The translations under genes and the position numbers were made by a program. Below are positions 1 through 7,547 of a stretch of 8,782 nt of DNA, in pieces. The first letter of the stretch is position 1, and every line of letters begins with the position of its first letter. Source of the stretch: Novosphingobium sp. UBA6722 (lineage in GTDB: Bacteria > Pseudomonadota > Alphaproteobacteria > Sphingomonadales > Sphingomonadaceae); the NCBI GenBank assembly GCA_002454125.1, contig DKII01000055.1:7568-16349 (forward strand), in the 5' to 3' direction. A model generated the notes under the pieces. It was not told where the DNA came from, searched no databases, and was given only the letters and a program-made list of their open reading frames with translations.

Positions 1-922
1 ACACCCCCGCTCGATCCTGACCTTCAACCGCTCGCCCGACATTCCGTTCGACCGCTCAATCAATGCTTATCGCGGCTGCGAGCATGGCTGCGTCTATTGC
101 TATGCCCGGCCGACCCATGCCTTCCATGATCTGTCGCCGGGGCTCGATTTCGAAACGAAGCTGTTTGCCAAGCCTGATGCCGCCGCCCTGCTCCGCGCCG
201 AGCTGGGCAAGCGCGGCTATAGCCCGGCCCCGATCGCGATGGGGACCAATACCGATCCCTACCAGCCGATCGAGGCGACCTATCGGCTGACCCGGCAGGT
301 GCTGGAAGTCTGCCTGGAAACGCGCCATCCGGTGACGATCACGACCAAGAGCGCCCGGGTCGTGCGCGATCTTGACCTGCTGGCTGAACTCGCCAGGCTG
401 AATCTGACTGCCGTGTCGGTCTCTGTCACCAGCCTTGATTTCAAGCTCTCTGGACTGCTCGAGCCGCGCGCCTCTTCGCCCGCCAAGCGGCTCGATGCGC
501 TGGAAAAGTTGGCTGCCGCTGGCGTGCCAGCGCACGTTTCGGTCGCCCCGGTAGTTCCGGCGATCACCGACGAATTCATCGAGCGCATCCTCGAAGAGGC
601 CGCCGGTCGCGGCGTAAGGACCGCCAGCTGGATCATGCTGCGCCTGCCGCATGAGGTCGCGCCGCTGATGCGCGAATGGCTTGACGTTCACTACCCGGAT
701 CGTGCCGCCAAGGTGATGAGCATCGTCCAGGCAGTGCGCGGCGGGAAGGACTATGACAGCCGCTTTTTCGAGCGGATGAAGCCCAAGGGCGTCTGGGCCG
801 ACGTGTTCCGCACCCGCTTCCGCATCGCCTGCCAGCGCCTCGGCCTCAACCGCGAACCGCCGCAGCTCGATTGCAGCCAGTTTGTCGCGCCAGCACTGGA
901 CGGGCAACTCAAGCTACTGTAA
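1..922 (+). CDS. PA0069-family radical SAM protein, 5'-truncated by the window edge
   Basis: The reading frame is open from base 2 to the TAA at 920-922, giving 306 visible residues. The true start lies off the left edge, so perhaps 50 residues are missing. Visible residues 26-33 read CEHGCVYC, the CX3CX2C motif (codons at 77, 89 and 98) that binds the [4Fe-4S] cluster used to cleave S-adenosylmethionine. It is followed by YARPTHAF and, further on, by MGTNTDPYQPIE, both characteristic of the PA0069/Rv2578c radical SAM group related to spore photoproduct lyase-like proteins. The rest fits a TIM-barrel core (TITTKSARVVRDLDLL, then VSVSVTSLD). The protein is cytoplasmic. No substrate is established for this family as far as I know, so the reaction remains unknown. 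The family is secure; the function is not. The next gene begins 32 nt downstream on the same strand and may be cotranscribed. Confidence 0.93.
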   Translation, partial: HPRSILTFNRSPDIPFDRSINAYRGCEHGCVYCYARPTHAFHDLSPGLDFETKLFAKPDAAALLRAELGKRGYSPAPIAMGTNTDPYQPIEATYRLTRQVLEVCLETRHPVTITTKSARVVRDLDLLAELARLNLTAVSVSVTSLDFKLSGLLEPRASSPAKRLDALEKLAAAGVPAHVSVAPVVPAITDEFIERILEEAAGRGVRTASWIMLRLPHEVAPLMREWLDVHYPDRAAKVMSIVQAVRGGKDYDSRFFERMKPKGVWADVFRTRFRIACQRLGLNREPPQLDCSQFVAPALDGQLKLL

Positions 923-940
923 CGCTTACGTAATCTTCAC

Positions 941-946
941 AAGGGG
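941..946 (+). promoter_or_regulatory. Ribosome binding site that decides the TTG start at 955
   Basis: AAGGGG lies 8 nt upstream of the TTG at 955. The frame is closed upstream by a TAA at 931-933 and contains no ATG or GTG between that stop and 955. TTG is therefore the only start that includes the hydrophobic leader and uses this Shine-Dalgarno-like sequence. Confidence 0.6.
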
Positions 947-954
947 ACGCCATC

Positions 955-1425
955 TTGATCTCACTCTTGTCGATGCTGCTTGCAGCGGCCCCTGTTCAGG
1001 CATCCACGCCGCCTGCGATGGTGGTCATGCCGCCGATCTGCGCTGAACGCTGCATCAACTCGATCGAAGCGGTCACCCTGGCTGCTCAGGTCGGGAATGG
1101 TGCTGGCGTCATGGGTGACTTTGCCATGACGGTAAAAGCCATCGGCTTTGAACGCGGACGGTTCTACCTGAATTCCGAGCTAGACTACCGCGACCGCAAT
1201 TGCCTGACCGTTGTAATTCCTGCGACGACCATGTCCAAACTGGTTGGAACAACGGACCTTGAAGCAGTCAAAAAGTTCTATGTTGGGAGCAAGATTGCCG
1301 CGCGTGGCGTGGCGCGGCAGGTTCGGATCGATTTTACCGCAGATGGCCAGCCGACCGGCAAATACTACTACCAGATCCACCTTTTCGTGCCTGACGAACG
1401 TCTACTGACCCGTCCGGCGAGCTAG
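955..1425 (+). CDS. Small exported protein of unknown function
   Basis: This 156-residue protein uses a TTG start supported by AAGGGG at 941-946; the first internal ATG is codon 7. Residues 1-16 are hydrophobic (MISLLSMLLAAAPVQA) and end in V-Q-A before Ser17, resembling a signal peptidase I site. The n-region carries no Lys or Arg, which is weak for a Sec signal. The mature part has Cys29 and Cys33 (CAERC) and a third cysteine, Cys83. Residues 56-146 alternate hydrophobic and polar positions and contain a GSKIAARGVARQVRIDF stretch, which suggests a small beta-rich domain, possibly OB-like; that is inference only. I do not recognise the family. Codon use looks less GC-biased than in the neighbours (AAA Lys, GTT Val, TTG Leu). 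It follows the radical SAM gene by 32 nt and converges on the DUF1330 gene with 3 nt between stop codons. The location is probably periplasmic. Confidence 0.75.
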   Translation: MISLLSMLLAAAPVQASTPPAMVVMPPICAERCINSIEAVTLAAQVGNGAGVMGDFAMTVKAIGFERGRFYLNSELDYRDRNCLTVVIPATTMSKLVGTTDLEAVKKFYVGSKIAARGVARQVRIDFTADGQPTGKYYYQIHLFVPDERLLTRPAS

Positions 1426-1428
1426 GCC

Positions 1429-1836
1429 TCAACCCCTGAACCGGATCAACCGACTATCCGCCACGGCCGCAGTTCGATGCGGCAGGGCGTCGCGGACGTA
1501 TTCCTCGTTCTTGACCATCGCCATGAATACGCCTGAATTGGGATAGCCCATGACGAAGGCCTTGTCCCACTCGTCCGCCGGACCAGTCACCGCACATTCG
1601 AGCGGCGCTTCCCAGACCATCGCCGCGCCATCATCCGCGACCAGTTCCTGAAAGCGCTTCTCGTAGATGTCATAGGCCTCGCGGCCCGTCAGGCCCTTGC
1701 CGTGCATGGGGTGGCCTTCCGGGTACTCCGCCAGGTCGCGGAACTTGATCAGGTTGAGCATGTGGATCGGCCGGTCGCGCGGCAGGTCCTTGAATGCCTG
1801 CCAGTTCTCCCGGCTCGGATCCACATAGCCCGTCAT
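1429..1836 (-). CDS. DUF1330 domain protein
   Basis: This is a 135-residue protein. The frame extends further upstream, but that part is antisense-type low-complexity sequence overlapping the acyl-CoA synthetase gene. The ATG at 1836 is chosen because it lies 2 nt after the synthetase stop and gives a sensible N-terminus (MTGYVDPSRENW). Residues 22-32 (RPIHMLNLIKF) form the first beta strand typical of DUF1330 proteins, followed by the GREAYDIYEKRFQEL helix (51-65) and by DEWDKAFVMGYPNSGVFMAMVKNEEY (88-113). This matches the ferredoxin-like dimeric alpha/beta-barrel fold. No biochemical role is established for DUF1330 as far as I know. The 2-nt gap implies translational coupling to the upstream acyl-CoA synthetase, so a role in the same lipid or carboxylic acid pathway is plausible but unproven. 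The family call is firm. Confidence 0.9.
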   Translation of the reverse strand: MTGYVDPSRENWQAFKDLPRDRPIHMLNLIKFRDLAEYPEGHPMHGKGLTGREAYDIYEKRFQELVADDGAAMVWEAPLECAVTGPADEWDKAFVMGYPNSGVFMAMVKNEEYVRDALPHRTAAVADSRLIRFRG

Positions 1837-1838
1837 GC

Positions 1839-3428
1839 TCAGGCGTCCGCCAGCTTGTAGTCGCGGAACTGGTCGCGCAGGTCCTTCTTGCTGACCTTGC
1901 CGGTCCCGCCGTGCGGGATCGAATCGACAAATTCGACCGCATCGGGCAGCCACCATTTGGCGACGCTCTTGGCGAGATGCGCCTTGATCTCGTCGCCAGA
2001 GACTTCGGCATTGGCCTTCTTGACCACCACCAGGATCGGGCGCTCGTCCCACTTCGGATGGTAGATGCCGATTGCTGCTGCCTCGGCCACCGCCGGGTGG
2101 CTCATCGCCGCGTTTTCGAGCTCAACCGAGCTGATCCACTCACCCCCGGACTTGATCACGTCCTTGGTGCGATCGGTCAGCTGCAACGTACCGTCTGGGT
2201 GAAGGATTGCGACGTCGCCGGTGTCAAACCACTGTTCGGCGTCGGTCGCGTCGGCCTCGGCCTTGAAGTAGCGCTTGATCACCCAGGGACCGCGAACCTG
2301 CAATGCGCCGCTGGTCTCGCCATCGCGCGGCAGCACCTTGGTGGGATCGCCCAGGTCAACCGTGCGCAGCTCGACTCCAAAGGGCACGCGGCCCTGCATC
2401 TGCTTGATCGTGACCTGTTCATCGAACGACAGGTCGTCCCAGTCCCAAGTCTTGGCACCCGTCGTGCCGATCGGGCTGGTCTCGGTCATGCCCCAGGCGT
2501 GGGCAACGTTGACGCCGGCCTTCATCAGCCGCTCGATCATGAAGCGCGGCGCGGCCGAGCCGCCGATGATCGCATGGCGCAGCGTCGGCAGCGTGGTGCC
2601 GGTCGCGTCCATATGCTGGAAGGTCGCGAGCCAGACGGTCGGGACCCCGGCCGAGTGAGTCACCTTTTCGCGGTTCATCAGCTCGCACAGCACGGCGGGA
2701 TCGTTGACCGCCGAGAAGACGAACTTAATCCCCGCCGCAGCCCCGGCCCAGGGCAGGCCCCAGCTCGCGGCGTGGAACATCGGCACGACCGGCAGCATGA
2801 CCGAGCGGGCATCGAAATCGAAGATCGCCGGCTGTAGCCCGGTGATTGCGTGCAGGAAGGTCGAGCGGTGCTCATAAAGCACGCCCTTGGGGTTCCCGGT
2901 GGTGCCGCTGGTGTAGCAGAGCATGCAGGGATCCCGCTCGTCACCGGTCGCCCAGGTCGTGTTGCCGTCCTCAGCCCCGATCCAGGCTTCGAATTCGCCA
3001 TTGTCATAGCAGATGTAGTTGCGGATCGTGGTCCACTTCGGCTTCATCCGCTCGATGATCGGGGCGAAGGCGGCGTCATAAAGCAGGACCACGTCTTCGG
3101 CGTGGTTGGCGATATATTCCAGCTGATCGTCGAACAGCCGTGGATTGATCGTGTGGAGCACGCCGCCAACGCCGACCGCTCCGTACCAGGAAACCAGGTG
3201 GCGGCTGTGGTTCATCGCCAGGGTGGCGATCCGGTCACCCTTTTGCACGCCCAGCTTGCGCAGCGCCTGGGTCATCCGCAGGGCATCGTGGCGGATCCCG
3301 GCCCAGGTCGTGCGGCTTTCGCTGCCGTCGGCCCAGCGCGTGACGATTTCGCGCGATCCCGTTTCGCGCGCGGCGTGGTCGATCAGGTGCGTGACCCGCA
3401 GGTCAAAATCTTGCATTGCTCCCAGCAT
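1839..3428 (-). CDS. AMP-dependent acyl-CoA synthetase (medium/long-chain fatty-acid--CoA ligase, AlkK-like)
   Basis: This 529-residue enzyme of the adenylate-forming (ANL) superfamily activates a carboxylic acid with ATP to an acyl-AMP and transfers it to CoA. Motifs seen: P-loop YTSGTTGNPKG (172-182), GMTETSP (313-319), FDTGD (401-405), the hinge region DRTKDVIKSGGEWIS (419-433) and the C-terminal GGTGKVSK (507-514), whose Lys511 is the expected adenylation lysine. The overall form and the MLGAMQDF start match the AlkK-like fatty-acyl-CoA ligases; substrate chain length cannot be read from the sequence. I prefer the ATG at 3428 to the TTG at 3440 because GGAG (3438-3435) sits 6 nt upstream and homologues typically begin MLG. 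It lies 33 nt downstream of dnaE and 2 nt upstream of the DUF1330 gene, so all three could share a transcript. The protein is probably cytoplasmic or loosely membrane-associated. Its likely role is beta-oxidation entry or lipid remodelling. Confidence 0.93.
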   Translation of the reverse strand: MLGAMQDFDLRVTHLIDHAARETGSREIVTRWADGSESRTTWAGIRHDALRMTQALRKLGVQKGDRIATLAMNHSRHLVSWYGAVGVGGVLHTINPRLFDDQLEYIANHAEDVVLLYDAAFAPIIERMKPKWTTIRNYICYDNGEFEAWIGAEDGNTTWATGDERDPCMLCYTSGTTGNPKGVLYEHRSTFLHAITGLQPAIFDFDARSVMLPVVPMFHAASWGLPWAGAAAGIKFVFSAVNDPAVLCELMNREKVTHSAGVPTVWLATFQHMDATGTTLPTLRHAIIGGSAAPRFMIERLMKAGVNVAHAWGMTETSPIGTTGAKTWDWDDLSFDEQVTIKQMQGRVPFGVELRTVDLGDPTKVLPRDGETSGALQVRGPWVIKRYFKAEADATDAEQWFDTGDVAILHPDGTLQLTDRTKDVIKSGGEWISSVELENAAMSHPAVAEAAAIGIYHPKWDERPILVVVKKANAEVSGDEIKAHLAKSVAKWWLPDAVEFVDSIPHGGTGKVSKKDLRDQFRDYKLADA

Positions 3429-3432
3429 CAGG

Positions 3433-3438
3433 CTCTCC
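3433..3438 (-). promoter_or_regulatory. Ribosome binding site of the acyl-CoA synthetase
   Basis: On the minus strand GGAGAG lies 4 nt (GGAG: 6 nt) before the ATG at 3428. It would overlap the alternative TTG start at 3440, so it argues for the shorter protein beginning MLGAMQDF. It sits in the 33-nt gap after dnaE, where I see no terminator. Confidence 0.55.
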
Positions 3439-3461
3439 AAATCCCCCCACCCGATTGTTGT

Positions 3462-6400
3462 TTAGGCGACGAGTCTCAGGTGCCCTGCTCCTCGCCTTGC
3501 GGTTAAGGCCACATTGGCAAGACCTTCGACGCTTGCCAAGCGTTCAGCGACTTCGCTGTCGAGATGGAATTGACGGCCGAGCCGCAAGACCGGTTCCAGG
3601 CCATGCCCGGTGCGCAGCCGCACCAGCACTTCGCCGCTTCCCGCCCCGTCCGGACCCAGCAGCGTGGCAAGGTCATTCAGCGCTTGCGGCTGGAGTACGT
3701 CGAGCCGCAGCTGCATCTGCGCCGAGCCCTTGACCTCTTCCAGCGGCCGGGCCCCGCGCACGGTTACGCGCGGCGGTTCTTCCGGGCTGGGGGCGTCAAG
3801 CTCGACCGTCAGCAGCAGGCAGGTGCCATCCTTGGCCCAGGCCTGCATCGGCTCGACCAGCGACTCCTCGAAACAGGCAGCGCTGAACTGGCCCGAACTG
3901 TCGGAAAAGTCGGCGCGAACGAAGTCTCCGCCGCGGCGCGTGCGGCCCCGGCTCACGCTTTCGACCATCGCCGCCATCATCGCCTGCATCCGGCCGCCAC
4001 CGGGCACCCCGGTTTCCATCAGGCTGGCATAGGTTCGGGCGCCATTGGCGATGGCGACAGCGCGCCATTGTTCGACAGGGTGGGCCGCGAAGTAGAAGCC
4101 GAAGTTCTCCCGCTCCTTTGCCATCTGCTCGGCGCGGGGCCAGGGCGGCGTGTCCGCCAGGCGCAGCGTGGGCGCAGCATGGTCATCGCCGCCAAACAGG
4201 CCGGCCTGGCCGCTTGAGCGCGTGCGCTCGGCCTCTTCGGCCACGGCCAGCAGCATGTCGGCATTGGCGAGCACCTTGGCGCGGTTGGGCTCCAGGCTGT
4301 CAAAGGCGCCGGACCCGGCCAGACCTTCCAGCTGGCGGCGGTTCATCGATCCGGGCGGCACGCGGCGAAACAGGTCTTCAAGGCTGGCAAAATGGCCATT
4401 GGCCTCCCGCTCGGCCACGATCGCATCCATCGCCTTTTCGCCGACGTTGCGGACCCCGGCCAGGGCATAGCGCACGGCATGGCTCTCGTCGGTCCGTTCA
4501 ACTGTAAACTCGGCTTCCGAGCGGTTGATATCCGGCCCTTCCAGCGCAACGCCATTGCGGCGCATGTCATCGACAAAGATCGCCAGCTTCTCCGACTGGT
4601 GCATGTCGAAACACATCGAGGCAGCGTAGAATTCGTGCGGGTAGTGCGTCTTCAGCCAGGCGGTCTGGTAAGCCAGCAGGGCATAGGCGGCGGCATGGCT
4701 CTTGTTGAAGCCATAGCCGGCGAACTTGTCGATCAAGTCGAACAGCTCGTTGGCCTTGCCCGGCTCAATCTCCGAATGCTCCTTGCAGCCGGAGACGAAG
4801 CGCGAGCGCTGGGCATCCATTTCGGCCTGGACCTTCTTGCCCATGGCGCGGCGCAGTAGGTCGGCATCGCCCAGCGAGTAGCCCGCCAGGATCTGCGCGG
4901 CCTGCATCACCTGTTCCTGGTACACGAAGATCCCATAGGTCTCGGACAGGATGCCTTCGAGCTTGGGGTGCGGATATTCGATGGATTCGCTGCCGTTCTT
5001 GCGGCGGCCGAACAGCGGGATGTTATCCATCGGGCCCGGCCGGTAGAGCGAGACGAGCGCGATAATGTCGCCGAAGTTGGTCGGCTTGACCGCCGCCAGG
5101 GTGCGCCGCATCCCTTCGGATTCCAGCTGGAACACGCCGACCGTGTCACCGCGTTGGAGCAGTTCATAAACCTCGGCATCGTCCCAGGGCAGCGCCTCGA
5201 GATCGATCGCGATCTCGCGCCGCTTGAGCAGTTCGACCGCCTTCTTCAGCACCGACAGCGTCTTCAGGCCGAGGAAGTCGAACTTGATGAGGCCGGTGTC
5301 CTCGACATACTTCATGTCGAACTGGGTCACCGGCATGTCCGAGCGCGGATCGCGGTAGAGCGGAACCAGCTGATCAAGCGGGCGATCGCCGATCACAACC
5401 CCGGCAGCGTGAGTCGAGCTGTTGCGCGGTTGGCCTTCCAGCTGCACCGCCAGGTCTACCAGCCGCTTCACTTCGGGATCGTTATCGTATTCGCGCTTCA
5501 GTTCGGCCACGCCGTTGAGCGCGCGCGGCAGGCTCCACGGGTCGGTTGGGTGGTTGGGCACCATCTTGCACAGCCGGTCAACCTGGCCATAGCTCATCTG
5601 CAGGATGCGACCGCAATCGCGCAGCACGGCGCGAGCCTTCAGCTTGCCGAAGGTGATGATCTGGGCGACGTGATCGGCGCCGTACTTCGCCTGGACATAG
5701 CGGATCACCTCGCCGCGGCGGGTTTCGCAGAAGTCGATATCGAAGTCCGGCATCGAGACGCGTTCCGGGTTGAGGAAGCGTTCGAACAGCAGCCCCAGCC
5801 GCAACGGATCGAGATCGGTGATGGTCAGCGCCCAGGCGACGACCGAACCCGCGCCCGAACCGCGCCCAGGCCCGACCGGGATATCGTTCGCCTTGGCCCA
5901 CTGGATGAAGTCGGCCACGATCAGGAAGTAGCCGGCAAAGCCCATCCGGTTGATCACGTCGGTCTCGAAGTCGAGCCGGTCGAAATAGGCCTGCCGCTCC
6001 TCCTCGGGCAGCTCGCCATAGGGCGCGAGGCGCTTTTCGAGGCCCGCGCGGGCGTGCTCGATCAGCATCGCCGCTTCGCCTTCCTTGTCGCCGGCCAGGC
6101 TTGGCAGCAGCGGCTTGCGCTTGGGCGGGGAGAAGGCGCAGCGCTGGGCAATGACCAGGGTATTGGCCAGCGCCTCGGGCAGATCGGCGAACAGCTCGCG
6201 CATCATCGGCCCGGACTTGAGCCAGGATTCGCGCGGAGATCGCGGCCGGTCCGGCGCATCGATATGGGTCGAATTGGCGATGCAGAGCATGGCATCGTGC
6301 GCCGCGTGGCCGCCCGGATCGGCAAAGTTTGCCGGGTTAGTCGCCACCAGCGGCAGGTTCCGCGCATAGGCCAGGTCGATCAGCGCGTCCTCGGCCGCAT

Positions 6401-6947
6401 CTTCGTTCGGGTCGTTGCGGCGGGCCACCTCAAGGTAAAGGCGCCCCGGAAACAGCGCTTCGAGCCGCCCGCAAAGCTCAACCGCCGCCTCACCCTTGCC
6501 GGCGGCAAGCAGGCGGACCAGCGCGCCTTCTCCGGCCCCGGTCAGCGCGATCAGACCATCGGTGTGGCCGTCCAGATCGGCCATGGTGACGTGGGGTTCA
6601 AACTCGATCGGCCGGCCCAGGTGCGCACGGCTGACGAGGTGGCACAGGTTGTTCCAGCCGGTCTCGTTCTGGGCGATCAGGCCCAGCCAGTCGATTACCG
6701 GATCCTTGCCCGCCGCAGTGTCTTCGCGGGCCACCGCCAGGAAGGTACCGATCAGCGGCTGGATGCCGGCATCCTTGCAGGCTCCGGCGAAGGACATGGC
6801 GCCGTAAAGCCCGTTGCGATCGGTAATCGCTATTGCCGGAAAAGCGCGGTCCTTGGCCAGTTTGGCCGCCGCCTTGGGATCGATCGTCCCATCGAGCATG
6901 GTATAGCTCGAAAAGACGCGCAGCGGGACAAAACGTTCGTGGGCCAT
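3462..6947 (-). CDS. dnaE: DNA polymerase III subunit alpha
   Basis: This is the replicative polymerase catalytic subunit: 1161 residues, essentially the same length as E. coli DnaE. Domains in order: PHP domain (about 5-270), palm and fingers (about 280-810), helix-hairpin-helix region (GVRNVGEKA, 831-839), clamp-binding motif QAGLF (914-918), OB fold (about 985-1070) and C-terminal tail. The polymerase triad is intact: Asp401 and Asp403 in PDFDIDF, and Asp557 in KFDFLGL. GPGRGSGAGS (359-368) and FAGYGFNKSHAAAYA (742-756) are the usual conserved blocks. The PHP metal site is degenerate (Pro8, Phe12, Arg44), so proofreading is expected from a separate DnaQ subunit. The ATG at 6947 is the only ATG option; an in-frame TAA lies about 60 nt upstream. 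The Shine-Dalgarno match is poor. Upstream, 88 nt separate it from the peroxidase gene; downstream, 33 nt separate it from the acyl-CoA synthetase. Confidence 0.98.
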   Translation of the reverse strand: MAHERFVPLRVFSSYTMLDGTIDPKAAAKLAKDRAFPAIAITDRNGLYGAMSFAGACKDAGIQPLIGTFLAVAREDTAAGKDPVIDWLGLIAQNETGWNNLCHLVSRAHLGRPIEFEPHVTMADLDGHTDGLIALTGAGEGALVRLLAAGKGEAAVELCGRLEALFPGRLYLEVARRNDPNEDAAEDALIDLAYARNLPLVATNPANFADPGGHAAHDAMLCIANSTHIDAPDRPRSPRESWLKSGPMMRELFADLPEALANTLVIAQRCAFSPPKRKPLLPSLAGDKEGEAAMLIEHARAGLEKRLAPYGELPEEERQAYFDRLDFETDVINRMGFAGYFLIVADFIQWAKANDIPVGPGRGSGAGSVVAWALTITDLDPLRLGLLFERFLNPERVSMPDFDIDFCETRRGEVIRYVQAKYGADHVAQIITFGKLKARAVLRDCGRILQMSYGQVDRLCKMVPNHPTDPWSLPRALNGVAELKREYDNDPEVKRLVDLAVQLEGQPRNSSTHAAGVVIGDRPLDQLVPLYRDPRSDMPVTQFDMKYVEDTGLIKFDFLGLKTLSVLKKAVELLKRREIAIDLEALPWDDAEVYELLQRGDTVGVFQLESEGMRRTLAAVKPTNFGDIIALVSLYRPGPMDNIPLFGRRKNGSESIEYPHPKLEGILSETYGIFVYQEQVMQAAQILAGYSLGDADLLRRAMGKKVQAEMDAQRSRFVSGCKEHSEIEPGKANELFDLIDKFAGYGFNKSHAAAYALLAYQTAWLKTHYPHEFYAASMCFDMHQSEKLAIFVDDMRRNGVALEGPDINRSEAEFTVERTDESHAVRYALAGVRNVGEKAMDAIVAEREANGHFASLEDLFRRVPPGSMNRRQLEGLAGSGAFDSLEPNRAKVLANADMLLAVAEEAERTRSSGQAGLFGGDDHAAPTLRLADTPPWPRAEQMAKERENFGFYFAAHPVEQWRAVAIANGARTYASLMETGVPGGGRMQAMMAAMVESVSRGRTRRGGDFVRADFSDSSGQFSAACFEESLVEPMQAWAKDGTCLLLTVELDAPSPEEPPRVTVRGARPLEEVKGSAQMQLRLDVLQPQALNDLATLLGPDGAGSGEVLVRLRTGHGLEPVLRLGRQFHLDSEVAERLASVEGLANVALTARRGAGHLRLVA

Positions 6948-7035
6948 AACCGCTAGATGCGGCCAGCGCGGCCGATTCGGAAGGGGGTGCGGCGCGCTTT
7001 ACCCACAGCGCCGAACCCCGCTTCGACAAGGCGCA

Positions 7036-7515
7036 TCACAGCAGCGCCTTGATGTCCTTTTCCAAGGCTTCCGGCTTGTCGGTAGGGGCATAGCGGCGCA
7101 CCACTTTGCCATCGCGGTCGATCAGGAACTTGGTGAAGTTCCACTTGACCGACTTGCTGCCCATCAGGCCCGGCGCTTCGCTTTTCAGCCAGTCATAAAG
7201 CGGCGGGGCATTGTCGCCATTGACGTCGATCTTGGCCATCAGCGGGAAGGTAACATCGTACTTCAGGCTGCAGAAATTGGCGATTTCCTCTGCATTGCCA
7301 GGCTCCTGCGCGCCGAACTGGTTGCAGGGGAAGGCAATCACTTCGAAGCCGTCGTCGGCGTACTTCTTGTAGAGCGCTTCTAGCCCTTCGTACTGCGGAG
7401 TGAAGCCGCACTTGCTGGCGGTGTTGACGATGAGCAGGACCTTGCCCTTGAACTCGGCGAGCGCATGCTCCTCGCCGGTGATGCTGCGTGCGGTGAAATC
7501 GTAGACGGATGCCAT
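7036..7515 (-). CDS. Glutathione peroxidase-family protein (probable thioredoxin-dependent Cys peroxidase)
   Basis: This 159-residue thioredoxin-fold peroxidase reduces hydrogen peroxide or organic hydroperoxides in the cytoplasm. Residues 31-41 (NTASKCGFTPQ) hold the peroxidatic Cys36. FPCNQFGAQEPG (62-73) holds the conserved Gln70. KWNF (124-127) holds Trp125 and Asn126, completing the Cys-Gln-Trp-Asn tetrad. Cys82 in FCSLKY occupies the resolving position of the two-cysteine type (as in yeast Gpx3, Cys36/Cys82), so thioredoxin rather than glutathione is the likely reductant; this is inference from cysteine placement. Catalysis is by cysteine, not selenocysteine. The start at 7515 is set by GGGAGAG at 7528-7522, 6 nt upstream; the ATG at 7530 would bury that site, and longer forms run into msrB antisense sequence. 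It follows msrB by 32 nt, which makes an oxidative-damage pair. It corresponds to the btuE/gpx/bsaA group. Confidence 0.95.
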   Translation of the reverse strand: MASVYDFTARSITGEEHALAEFKGKVLLIVNTASKCGFTPQYEGLEALYKKYADDGFEVIAFPCNQFGAQEPGNAEEIANFCSLKYDVTFPLMAKIDVNGDNAPPLYDWLKSEAPGLMGSKSVKWNFTKFLIDRDGKVVRRYAPTDKPEALEKDIKALL

Positions 7516-7521
7516 GGCTTT

Positions 7522-7528
7522 CTCTCCC
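7522..7528 (-). promoter_or_regulatory. Ribosome binding site of the peroxidase gene
   Basis: GGGAGAG on the minus strand lies 6 nt before the ATG at 7515. It sits inside the 32-nt gap after msrB and fixes the start, because the alternative ATG at 7530 overlaps this position and has no comparable site. Confidence 0.7.
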
Positions 7529-7547
7529 ATTCTGCTGACGGCGGGCC

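Noticed and set aside
56..907. A 283-codon minus-strand frame opposite the radical SAM gene
   Set aside because: It is a shadow of the plus-strand coding frame, which carries the CX3CX2C motif and conserved blocks. The minus-strand product resembles nothing known to me.
1794..2837. A 347-codon plus-strand frame opposite the acyl-CoA synthetase
   Set aside because: It is antisense to a gene with all ANL motifs. It has low-complexity composition, no ribosome binding site of note and no family resemblance.
4968..6956. A 662-codon open frame on the plus strand opposite dnaE
   Set aside because: It is fully antisense to an unmistakable dnaE. The sequence is rich in Arg, Gln, His, Ala and Val as expected from antisense of GC-rich codons, and has no recognisable domain. 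Long antisense frames are common in such genomes.
6948..7035. GC-rich inverted sequence (GGCGC with GCGCC) between the peroxidase gene and dnaE, considered as a terminator
   Set aside because: The stem is only 5 bp with a 12-nt loop and is not followed by a T tract on the minus strand. Such short matches are expected by chance at this GC content.
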